From NCBI GenBank assembly GCA_903913365.1, contig CAIWKW010000080.1:1-6620 (forward strand): DNA of 6,620 bases, written 5' to 3'. The stretch comes from Candidatus Doudnabacteria bacterium (GTDB lineage: Bacteria; Patescibacteriota; Doudnabacteria; UBA920). Positions 1 to 4,923 of this stretch are shown here, piece after piece. Both the position numbers and the translations under genes were made by a program. Within the stretch, counting starts at the first letter, position 1. Every line of letters begins with the position of its first letter. The notes under the pieces are model-generated. The model was not told where the DNA came from, made no database searches, and saw nothing but the letters and a program-made list of their open reading frames with translations.

Positions 1-4
1 CGGG

Positions 5-31
5 CTTTGGTAGGAATTTTTTAAACCAAAG
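5..31. repeat. Inverted repeat upstream of the tRNA
   Basis: A 7-bp perfect inverted repeat (CTTTGGT at 5-11, ACCAAAG at 25-31) encloses a 13-nt loop holding six T residues. It may be the tail of a terminator for a gene left of the window, or part of the tRNA upstream region. There is no T-run after the stem, so the role is unclear. No convincing promoter for the tRNA was seen in 1-46. Confidence 0.3.
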
Positions 32-46
32 AATTTAGCGTATCGT

Positions 47-384
47 TCGGGAGTAGCTCAGCGGTAGAGCAATCGGCTGTAGATCACCGGCTTATCTCAA
101 AAGAAGCCGAAAAGTTGCAGCCTTCTCAAGTAATTGAGAAGTGAAAACGAGGTGAATTGCTGGAACCCTAAGTCCTTATAAAAGGATATGGCAATCAGCA
201 GCCAAGCTTTGACAAAAGTCATTGAAGGTTCAGAGACTATCTCGAAAGAGAGTAGGTCTCGCAAAGCGAGATCGAAGCCCCTCGCATCCCTCCATCGGGA
301 TGATGATATAGTCCACTCCTAGTAGAAATATTAGGGCAAGGTGTAACCGATGGGTCCTGGGTTCGAATCCCAGCTCCCGAGCCA
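47..384 (+). tRNA. tRNA-Asn(GUU) interrupted by a group I intron
   Basis: The exons are 47-80 and 344-384, and together they make a canonical cloverleaf. The acceptor stem is TCGGGAG (47-53) with CTCCCGA (374-380), followed by discriminator G381 and an encoded CCA (382-384). The D arm is GCTC/GAGC (56-59/67-70). The anticodon stem is ATCGG (72-76) with CCGAT (347-351). The variable loop is 5 nt, and the T arm is CTGGG/CCCAG around TTCGAAT. Joining the exons gives the 7-nt loop CUGUUAA with anticodon GUU, hence asparagine. The U1-A72 pair and G73 discriminator fit bacterial tRNA-Asn. Without the intron the gene reads with a 6-nt loop or as two halves, so ordinary tRNA scanning may miss it or assign it wrongly. 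The intron lies between anticodon positions 35 and 36, so the unspliced RNA cannot decode. The structure and identity are read directly; the exact 3' junction is inferred from the 7-nt loop rule and the terminal intron G. Confidence 0.93.
81..343 (+). ncRNA. Group I self-splicing intron (ORF-less, IA-like)
   Basis: This is a catalytic intron that should excise itself from pre-tRNA-Asn by guanosine-initiated transesterification. P1 pairs the exon end GGCTGT (75-80) with the guide GCAGCC (117-122), putting the expected U-G wobble at T80. An extra hairpin fills the P1 loop (88-93/104-109). P2 is 122-129/134-141 with a GUAA (GNRA) loop. P3 is CGAGG 148-152 with CCTCG 280-284. P4 is 157-162/196-201. 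P5a is 173-177/182-186. P6a is 210-213/218-221. P7, the guanosine-binding helix, is GACTAT 235-240 with ATAGTC 308-313. P8 is CATCCC/GGGATG 285-290/297-302. P9 is 318-324/329-335 with a GAAA loop. The intron ends in G343. Between P7 and the 3' strand of P3 are two extra hairpins, 241-250 with a GAAA loop and 257-271. These resemble the P7.1/P7.2 insertions of subgroup IA (phage-type) introns, not the simpler IC3 plan of well-known tRNA introns. There is no endonuclease gene. The helices are read from the sequence; the subgroup is inferred. Confidence 0.9.
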
Positions 385-419
385 ACAAAAATCGTCCATA
401 AATATGGACGATTTTTGTT
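384..419 (+). terminator. Terminator directly after tRNA-Asn
   Basis: A 16-bp perfect stem pairs 384-399 with 404-419 around a 4-nt loop. The 5' arm is A-rich and the 3' arm carries TTTTTGTT, so the U-tract lies inside the stem. The near symmetry would also let it act on the other strand. It begins at the last A of the CCA, so the primary transcript should end just beyond the mature tRNA. Confidence 0.85.
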
Positions 420-428
420 ACACCAAGT

Positions 429-457
429 GGGACAATCGAACCTAAGCATGATAAAAT
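429..457 (+). promoter_or_regulatory. Putative promoter of the primase-helicase gene
   Basis: GGGACA (429-434, 4 of 6 to TTGACA) is followed after a 17-bp spacer by TAAAAT (452-457, 5 of 6 to TATAAT). Transcription would start near 464, leaving a leader of about 40 nt before the ATG at 504. No clear Shine-Dalgarno sequence lies in that leader. This is assigned only by resemblance to sigma70 consensus. Confidence 0.45.
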
Positions 458-503
458 TAAACAAAAGATAATTTTTTTTGCGCTACAGCTTTATTCTAAA
501 ATT

Positions 504-2657
504 ATGTTATCTATCAGTGAGGAACAAATAATTCTTTATCAATCCCTCTTTCGCGGAAGGACAGACGTTTATGCCCGGTACTGGGAGAAAATCGGCCAAG
601 CCAATTACAGCCCGGCTTACGATGTTAATTGGACAGCCTATAACAATTTTAAACTAAAGGGCGGGGCGTTTAAGGATTTTAAAGATAAAAAACTGATTCC
701 CTTATCCTCGGACATTGTTAAAAAACATCTAATCGGCGCGCACGCGATTGGTATTTACCCAATACTACAAGACAACACTTCATATTTTATTGCGGCAGAT
801 TTTGATGGTAACACCTGGCAACAGGACTGTAAAAGTTTTATGGACGAATGTCAAAAGGCAGGCTTGTATGCTTATCTTGAGCGTTCCATGTCCGGCAACG
901 GCGGCCACGTCCGTATATTCTTTAAAACAGCTTTCCCTTGCTACAAAAGTCGGCAGATGATGTTAGAGCTTGTCCGTCGTGTCTTAAAACTTTCTGAATT
1001 TGACAAGGAAGTCAGTTTTGACCGTTTATTTCCAAACCAAGATAATTTAGCTAAAGAAGGTTTTGGCAACCTCATCGCCATTCCTCTACAAGGCCAAGCA
1101 GCTCGGCTAAACAACACGATATTTTTAGATCCTGAAACTTTTCAGCCCTATCCCGATCAGTGGGCTTTTTTGCAAGCCATACATAGGAACACAGCTGTCG
1201 AACTTGAAACAGCTTATTCAAACGTATTTAACAAACCAACAAGTGCGATGCCAAAGGAAATGTCCGGCACTTCATCGGTAAATTTAATTTTGAACGGCAA
1301 AATTGTTTTAAATCGTTCCGAGCTTACCCCGCAACTAATCCACTTTCTGAAAGAAAACCTGAATTTTATCAGCACCGAATATTTAACAAAGAAGCGGCTG
1401 GGCAAATCCGTTTACAAAGTCCAAAAATTCTTTAAACTGCTTGAAGAAGACGGCGACGATGTTTTATTGCCGCGAGGCTTTTTGAACCAACTCACTTCAT
1501 TTTTAGATACCAATAAAATTTCCTATAAGCTTACAGACCAGCGGCCGCAAATACCCGAGGTAAACTTTACCAGCAACATTAGTCTTCTGCCTGCACAACA
1601 GCCGATTGTTGCGAAAGCCTTAGAGGTAGACAGTGGCGTAATTGTCGCGCCATCCGGCAGTGGCAAAACCATAATCGGCCTTGAGATTATCGCTCAAAGG
1701 AAACTACCGGCCTTAATCCTTGTCCATCGCAAGCAATTACTTGACCAATGGATTGAACGAACACAGTCTTTTTTGGGAATTCCTAAAAAGGACATCGGCC
1801 AATATTATTTAGTAAAGAAAAAGACCGGTGAACAAATTACCATAGCCATGATGCAGACTTTGGTTAGAGCAGAAAATTTTACCGAATTGCAAAATAAATT
1901 TGGAACCATAATCGTGGACGAATGTCATCATATCCCAGCCAAAACTTTCCGCGAAGTCATTAGTCAGCTTAATCCAAAATACATTTACGGTCTAACCGCT
2001 ACTCCTAAGCGCAAACATAACGACGAACCCTTAATTTATATGTTCATCGGCGATATTATCGCTCAAATGGAGCAAACACCGCCCGAAATAATAGCTGAAA
2101 CGGCCACGGTGCCTTATAAGTCAGTTAAAACTCAAGTCATAATCCGTGAGACTAACCTTGAAGTTCCATTTAAATTTACCACCGACAATTTTCAGCTTTT
2201 GGCCAAACTCATTTGTTTTGACACTAACCGAAACCAGATGATAGTCAAAGATATCCAGGAACAAACCAGCCAGGGCAAAAAAGTCTTGTTTCTTTCCGAA
2301 CGCCGCGACCACTTGGAAATTTTAAGCCTTTATCTTAAAGGTCTATGCGAAACTATTACTATATCCGGCGAGGACTCCAACGCCAAGCGAGCTATTAAAC
2401 TAAAACAGATAAAGGCCGGCCACTATCAGACCATTCTGTCTACCGGCCAATTTTTCGGCGAGGGGTTGGACATCCCGGACATTGACTGCCTAATTATCGC
2501 TTTCCCATTTTCTTTTGAAGGCAAGCTCATCCAATACATCGGCCGCCTGCGAGGCAAAGACAACCATAAAACCATCATCGACTACGAAGATAAAAAAATA
2601 GCCTTCCTGGAAAGGCAATTCAAACAGCGGAAACGGTATTATAACAAACTGACTTAG
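504..2657 (+). CDS. TOTE-type AEP primase fused to an SF2 helicase
   Basis: The 717-residue protein joins a predicted nucleic-acid polymerase to a helicase. Residues about 1-225 match the primase domain of TOTE conflict systems: an AADFDG motif with likely metal-binding D99 and D101, SGNGGH with H135 (130-135), and SFDRLFPNQD (171-180) as the probable third acidic motif. Residues about 226-350 link the domains and include an LPRGFL segment (322-327). Residues about 355-717 form an XPB/Ssl2-like helicase: Walker A APSGSGKT (382-389), DECH (472-475), TAT (498-500), a GEGLDIPDID segment (653-662) and motif VI QYIGRLRG (677-684). The chain ends about 33 residues after motif VI, with no nuclease domain. 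TOTE systems are thought to act in conflicts with mobile DNA; the activity of this protein is inferred. The start at 504 is the first ATG in frame and lies close to the domain start. It converges on the zeta-like unit. Similar proteins are often labelled only as DEAD/DEAH-box helicases. Confidence 0.85.
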   Translation: MLSISEEQIILYQSLFRGRTDVYARYWEKIGQANYSPAYDVNWTAYNNFKLKGGAFKDFKDKKLIPLSSDIVKKHLIGAHAIGIYPILQDNTSYFIAADFDGNTWQQDCKSFMDECQKAGLYAYLERSMSGNGGHVRIFFKTAFPCYKSRQMMLELVRRVLKLSEFDKEVSFDRLFPNQDNLAKEGFGNLIAIPLQGQAARLNNTIFLDPETFQPYPDQWAFLQAIHRNTAVELETAYSNVFNKPTSAMPKEMSGTSSVNLILNGKIVLNRSELTPQLIHFLKENLNFISTEYLTKKRLGKSVYKVQKFFKLLEEDGDDVLLPRGFLNQLTSFLDTNKISYKLTDQRPQIPEVNFTSNISLLPAQQPIVAKALEVDSGVIVAPSGSGKTIIGLEIIAQRKLPALILVHRKQLLDQWIERTQSFLGIPKKDIGQYYLVKKKTGEQITIAMMQTLVRAENFTELQNKFGTIIVDECHHIPAKTFREVISQLNPKYIYGLTATPKRKHNDEPLIYMFIGDIIAQMEQTPPEIIAETATVPYKSVKTQVIIRETNLEVPFKFTTDNFQLLAKLICFDTNRNQMIVKDIQEQTSQGKKVLFLSERRDHLEILSLYLKGLCETITISGEDSNAKRAIKLKQIKAGHYQTILSTGQFFGEGLDIPDIDCLIIAFPFSFEGKLIQYIGRLRGKDNHKTIIDYEDKKIAFLERQFKQRKRYYNKLT

Positions 2658-2673
2658 TCCTAAATTTAGCGTT

Positions 2674-2699
2674 CAAAAACCCGCTTAGGCGGGTTTTTG
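2674..2699. terminator. Shared bidirectional terminator
   Basis: An 11-bp perfect stem, CAAAAACCCGC (2674-2684) with GCGGGTTTTTG (2689-2699), closes a TTAG loop. It has a U-tract in either orientation and lies between the convergent primase-helicase gene and the minus-strand zeta-like unit, so it probably ends both transcripts. The stop codon of the 61-residue minus-strand gene lies in its loop. Confidence 0.85.
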
Positions 2700-2870
2700 G
2701 CTTGTTTGTTTATATTGTTCAACTAAATCACGCTGATCTTGGTTGGCTTTGCGGGCAACGTCTTCCATCAGGCGTTTCTGTTCTTCCGGCGAGGCGTGTC
2801 TAAAAAACGAGGAAAAATTATTTTTCTCTTGCTTATGCGGGGCAAATAATGCTTTAAGCTTTTTTATCAT
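2685..2870 (-). CDS. 61-residue charged protein coupled to the zeta-like gene
   Basis: I do not recognise this family. The protein is hydrophilic and charged. A basic N-terminus (MIKKLKALF) leads into FFRHASPEEQKRLMEDVARKANQDQRDLVEQY, sequence that should form one or two amphipathic helices. There is no signal peptide and no cysteine. It looks real because its ATG overlaps the TGA of the upstream zeta-like gene (ATGA), a standard sign of translational coupling, and because it ends exactly at the operon terminator. A weak GGAG stretch lies about 11 nt upstream. The last codons are encoded by one terminator arm and the TAA stop sits in the loop. Its place next to a zeta-like kinase raises the idea of an antitoxin or partner, but it is downstream of the kinase and shorter than classical epsilon antitoxins, so this is only a guess. 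Confidence 0.7.
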   Translation of the reverse strand: MIKKLKALFAPHKQEKNNFSSFFRHASPEEQKRLMEDVARKANQDQRDLVEQYKQTSQKPA

Positions 2871-3571
2871 AGTAGTATTTTCTCCAGTTCTTCTTGAGTA
2901 TACATTATTGGCAGATACTTATCAAGACGATCGGCGTTTGGGTATGCTTGCTCAAAATTTTTGGTAAAATCCTTGATAATTAAGTTAAGAGTTATTTTAT
3001 CGCCAAAATGAGCTTTGGCTCGGGTGACGTTTTCTCGAGCTTTCAAAAAAGAGTTAATAAAAACTTCTTTGGAAACCCGGCGGCCTTCTTTGACTTCCCT
3101 GATTTGGGTAAAATTCCAAGCCACGACAGGATCCTGGAACAGGTAATAAATAATGACGTCTCGGTTATGCTTTAATGACCGCTCAATGTTCTCCATAGCC
3201 CGTTCATAGGCAAATGTCGCATCCAAAATGGCGTTGATATTGTTATGCAAAACATAATCAAACAGCACATTAACTCCGAGCGTGCAGGCGCGTTGGAAAA
3301 TATGGGAATTTAATCCGGTGTAGTTCGGAAATAAAGCTCTAATATCATCTGCATCAATGCGCACCGGAGGCGGACCGACAATTGCTTCGATTAACCGTTT
3401 GGAAGATTCTGTCTTACCGGCACCTGGCGAACCCGCCATGAACAATGTCACCGGCTTACTGTCGGGCTTGTAAATTTGGGGGTCGGCAAACCGCCCTATA
3501 AGTTCGTTCTTATGATCCTTGAGGTATTGGTAGGCGGCTTCAACTAGTTGTTGTTCTTCATCTGTTATCAT
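2867..3571 (-). CDS. Zeta-toxin-like P-loop kinase
   Basis: The 234-residue protein matches the zeta toxin family, P-loop kinases whose best-known members phosphorylate UDP-N-acetylglucosamine and so block cell-wall synthesis. The Walker A loop is GSPGAGKT (47-54) after a hydrophobic beta strand. RIDADDIRALFPNY (71-84) corresponds to the family's DAD segment with its catalytic aspartate, here D73 or D75. The lid region carries basic residues R158 and R164/R165 in REVKEGRRVSKEVF, placed like the phosphate-binding arginines of zeta toxins. A long N-terminal helical region (1-40) precedes the kinase core. No classical epsilon antitoxin gene lies upstream; the only partner is the coupled 61-residue gene downstream. 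Many chromosomal zeta-like proteins in small genomes are not proven toxins, so the substrate and toxicity are unknown. No strong Shine-Dalgarno site precedes the ATG. The TGA stop at 2867-2869 supports standard stop usage. Confidence 0.85.
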   Translation of the reverse strand: MITDEEQQLVEAAYQYLKDHKNELIGRFADPQIYKPDSKPVTLFMAGSPGAGKTESSKRLIEAIVGPPPVRIDADDIRALFPNYTGLNSHIFQRACTLGVNVLFDYVLHNNINAILDATFAYERAMENIERSLKHNRDVIIYYLFQDPVVAWNFTQIREVKEGRRVSKEVFINSFLKARENVTRAKAHFGDKITLNLIIKDFTKNFEQAYPNADRLDKYLPIMYTQEELEKILL

Positions 3572-3617
3572 TTTGCGTCAAATTTATTTATAAACCTTAT
3601 TATAAATAACTGCTTTT

Positions 3618-3623
3618 ATTATA
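3618..3623 (-). promoter_or_regulatory. Candidate -10 box of the zeta-like operon
   Basis: Read on the minus strand, 3623-3618 is a perfect TATAAT about 47 nt upstream of the zeta-like start codon. A second perfect TATAAT lies at 3604-3599, closer to the gene. Neither has a good -35 box at the usual distance; TTGCAG is 21 bp from the first. The region is AT-rich, so chance matches are possible. Confidence 0.35.
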
Positions 3624-3702
3624 CACCATTTGACCTACTTTTTGCTGCAATAAATATCCATCCATTATTGATATACCAAGTTCTAACAGCATCCGCGGTC
3701 TT

Positions 3703-3715
3703 GAGCCAACAAAAA
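3703..3715 (+). repeat. 13-bp copy of the tRNA-Asn 3' end
   Basis: GAGCCAACAAAAA here is identical to 379-391, which spans the last tRNA acceptor bases, the CCA and the first bases of its terminator. The bases just upstream (from 3680) also weakly resemble a T-arm, with GTTC-AA then CAGC, but no cloverleaf can be built. It may be a remnant tRNA end or an attachment-like duplicate, or a coincidence helped by similar terminators. Confidence 0.45.
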
Positions 3716-3744
3716 ACACCAGTGAAAATTGGTGTTTTTATTGG
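3706..3744. terminator. Symmetrical terminator hairpin
   Basis: A core stem of 10 bp pairs AAAAACACCA (3712-3721) with TGGTGTTTTT (3730-3739) around an 8-nt loop. A further CCAA/TTGG extension (3706-3709/3741-3744) lies beyond a small mismatch and bulge. It has a U-tract on either strand. It lies between the minus-strand membrane-protein gene and the zeta-like operon, with no intact gene upstream on the plus strand. Either it backs up the minus-strand terminator at 3751-3781 or it is left from a lost plus-strand gene. Confidence 0.65.
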
Positions 3745-3750
3745 AAATTT

Positions 3751-3781
3751 AAAAACGACCATTGCGCGGCACAATGGTCGT
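3751..3781 (-). terminator. Terminator of the small membrane-protein gene
   Basis: A 10-bp perfect stem pairs 3755-3764 with 3772-3781 around a 7-nt loop. On the minus strand it is followed by TTTTTAAATTT. It lies 62 nt beyond the stop of the minus-strand gene at 3843-4124 and has no T-run on the plus strand, so its direction is clear. Confidence 0.75.
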
Positions 3782-3842
3782 TATGAAGGCAGGAAGTATG
3801 GAATCTGACAGTCCACAATAACCCTGCCAAATGGTTAGAAGC

Positions 3843-4124
3843 TTAGTCGTGATCAATCCTCGAATTAGGATCCTCTCCGTACGTATCTCGGAAATTGTCG
3901 GACGGTCCTTTTTGGTCGGACTCGCTTGTTGACTGGTCGTTGTCGTGATCACTGCCGCCCCCCGAATTGGTAATCGCGACAATAAGACAAACAAAACCTA
4001 CAATCGCCGCAATAATTACCAAAGCCTCAAGGAGCTCAGTATCGGAAATCGAATTGTAAAAGCAAATGGCGCCCGCCACCAACAGAACTGCAGCCACGAT
4101 AATAACAAACTTTTTGATGTTCAT
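3843..4124 (-). CDS. Small two-helix membrane protein with acidic tail
   Basis: I cannot assign this 93-residue protein to a named family. A short basic start (MNIKK) leads into a first hydrophobic helix (about 6-24). A short loop precedes a second helix (about 32-52), and a hydrophilic tail rich in Asp, Glu, Ser and Gly (about 54-93) follows a GGG hinge. With lysines at the N-terminus, the likely topology is a membrane hairpin with both ends in the cytoplasm. I start it at the ATG at 4124 and not at an in-frame TTG at 4142, because an excellent Shine-Dalgarno sequence lies just before this ATG and inside the longer reading. It has its own promoter-like site and terminator, so it is probably transcribed alone. 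The two hydrophobic segments and strong ribosome site make it a believable gene; its role is unknown. Confidence 0.75.
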   Translation of the reverse strand: MNIKKFVIIVAAVLLVAGAICFYNSISDTELLEALVIIAAIVGFVCLIVAITNSGGGSDHDNDQSTSESDQKGPSDNFRDTYGEDPNSRIDHD

Positions 4125-4128
4125 TATT

Positions 4129-4137
4129 ACCTCCTTT
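4129..4137 (-). promoter_or_regulatory. Strong ribosome binding site that sets the start
   Basis: Read on the minus strand the sequence is AAAGGAGGT, a near-perfect Shine-Dalgarno site with a short spacer before the ATG at 4124. It decides the start of the small membrane protein over the upstream TTG. Confidence 0.85.
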
Positions 4138-4145
4138 GGCAATAG

Positions 4146-4173
4146 TTTATCTTAAACAAAGAAAATTAGTCAA
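4146..4173 (-). promoter_or_regulatory. Putative promoter of the small membrane-protein gene
   Basis: On the minus strand TTGACT (4173-4168, 5 of 6 to consensus) and GATAAA (4151-4146, 4 of 6) are separated by 16 bp, placing transcription start just upstream of the Shine-Dalgarno site. An inverted repeat overlaps the -35 box. Confidence 0.5.
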
Positions 4174-4180
4174 ACTAATT
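4164..4180. repeat. 7-3-7 inverted repeat over a -35 box
   Basis: AATTAGT (4164-4170) and ACTAATT (4174-4180) form a perfect dyad around CAA. It covers the -35 element of the minus-strand membrane-protein gene, so it could be an operator for an unknown regulator. It is AT-rich and short, so chance is possible. Confidence 0.4.
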
Positions 4181-4272
4181 ACGGTATTTCCAAAAGACAT
4201 CAACGTAGTTTATGTGTCCGAGCCGATAAAGGGGCTTTATTTTTTTCGCTTTTTTCTTTTAGAAAAAAAGGT

Positions 4273-4315
4273 TATACTAAGTTTAAGATCATAAGAATTA
4301 ATAAATAAGAGAGGA
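4273..4315 (+). promoter_or_regulatory. -10 box and Shine-Dalgarno site of the DinB-family gene
   Basis: TATACT (4273-4278) is a good -10 box; the upstream sequence at the -35 position is a T-rich run without a clear hexamer. Transcription would start near 4285. AAGAGAGGA (4307-4315) is a good Shine-Dalgarno site 6-7 nt before the ATG at 4322. Confidence 0.5.
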
Positions 4316-4321
4316 CCATAT

Positions 4322-4798
4322 ATGACAAATAAGGAATTTTTCCTTAAGACGTTAAAAGACGAGAGCCCCAAATTCAGGAAGGCGATAGAGGCTCTGCCGG
4401 AAGACAAGCATGAGCATAAGGTTCATGAAAAATCGCGCGAGGCGGGCAACATTGCCGCGCAATTGGCTGTGCAGTGGAAAGCGATTTCCGGCATTCTGTC
4501 CAAAGGCGCGCCGGATTTTAATCCCCATGAAATGGGTCCACAAAGCAAAGCAGATATGCTTGTAAAATTTGATAGCGGCATTGCGCAGCTGGAAAAAGAT
4601 GTGACGGCAATTTCCGAGCAAGATTGGGACAATGGCGAAGCAGCCATGGGAGAAACTTGGAAGGACAAAAAATTCAATATGGCCTGGGGTTTTTTGTTTG
4701 ATGCCATTCATCATCGCGGACAGCTGGCTACCTACCTCCGTGCAATGGGCGCCAAAGTTCCTTCCATTTACGGCCCTTCCGCAGACTCACAAAACTAA
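4322..4798 (+). CDS. DinB-family protein with an incomplete histidine triad
   Basis: The 158-residue protein fits the DinB/YfiT-like four-helix-bundle superfamily: HEKSREAGNIAAQLAVQW in the second-helix region (35-52) and the signature IHHRGQLATYLR (129-140), ending with KVPSIYGPSAD. Family members usually bind a metal through three histidines, one in helix 2 and two in an HxxxHRGQ motif. Here the helix-2 position appears to be Q47 and the first histidine of HxxxH is D127, leaving H131. The reaction is unknown; some relatives are metal-dependent thiol transferases (bacillithiol or mycothiol S-transferases), and the missing ligands make that less certain. It has its own promoter and terminator. 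It sits next to an ArsR-SRPBCC-DUF1801 operon, families I recall as frequent neighbours of DinB proteins. Family assignment is firm; ligand assignment is by eye. Confidence 0.88.
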   Translation: MTNKEFFLKTLKDESPKFRKAIEALPEDKHEHKVHEKSREAGNIAAQLAVQWKAISGILSKGAPDFNPHEMGPQSKADMLVKFDSGIAQLEKDVTAISEQDWDNGEAAMGETWKDKKFNMAWGFLFDAIHHRGQLATYLRAMGAKVPSIYGPSADSQN

Positions 4799-4817
4799 AA
4801 CTGTAACAATTTAGATG

Positions 4818-4853
4818 CAAAAACGTTCTTATAATTAAGAGCGTTTTTGTTTT
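4818..4853 (+). terminator. Terminator of the DinB-family gene
   Basis: A 14-bp stem (one G-T pair) joins 4818-4831 with 4836-4849 around TAAT. The 3' arm carries TTTTTG and a further TTTT follows. It separates the DinB-family gene from the ArsR operon. Confidence 0.85.
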
Positions 4854-4877
4854 GCTGCTATTTTTTCCTTGCAAGTT

Positions 4878-4904
4878 TTGACACTCATTTGCTTCCGATA
4901 TACT
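4878..4904 (+). promoter_or_regulatory. Promoter of the ArsR-SRPBCC-DUF1801 operon
   Basis: A perfect TTGACA (4878-4883) is followed by TATACT (4899-4904) with a 15-bp spacer, or by TACTAT (4901-4906) at 17 bp. Either puts transcription start at about 4911-4914, at or just before the ATG at 4915. The transcript would be leaderless or nearly so, in line with the lack of a Shine-Dalgarno site. Confidence 0.7.
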
Positions 4905-4905
4905 A

Positions 4906-4923
4906 TTCAACCATATGGTTGAA
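4906..4923. promoter_or_regulatory. Palindromic operator over the ArsR start codon
   Basis: TTCAACCATATGGTTGAA is an 18-bp perfect palindrome centred between 4914 and 4915. It abuts the -10 box, covers the predicted transcription start, and includes codons 1-3 (Met-Val-Glu) of the regulator. Its position is ideal for repression by the ArsR-type dimer it encodes. The palindrome is read directly; its use as the autoregulatory operator is inferred. Confidence 0.75.

Noticed and set aside
237..464. Minus-strand 75-codon reading frame across the tRNA and intron
   Set aside because: It is antisense to a well-supported tRNA and ribozyme; its apparent coding content is explained by tRNA sequence.
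2867..2869. TGA read as an amino acid (recoded genome)
   Set aside because: The TGA ends the zeta-like protein at a sensible length and overlaps the next start as ATGA, so it works as a stop.
3630..3708. A second tRNA ending in GCCA before the 3706-3744 hairpin
   Set aside because: No matching acceptor, anticodon or T stem can be built; only the last bases resemble a tRNA end.
3548..3808. Plus-strand 86-codon frame between the minus-strand genes
   Set aside because: It overlaps the start of the zeta-like gene and runs through two terminator hairpins, with no ribosome site or recognisable domain.
4125..4142. TTG start six codons upstream for the small membrane protein
   Set aside because: The Shine-Dalgarno site AAAGGAGGT lies within this stretch and is properly spaced for the ATG at 4124.
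4221..4248. Plus-strand terminator (AGCC/GGCT stem followed by a T-run)
   Set aside because: The stem is only 4 bp with an 8-nt loop and no plus-strand gene precedes it.
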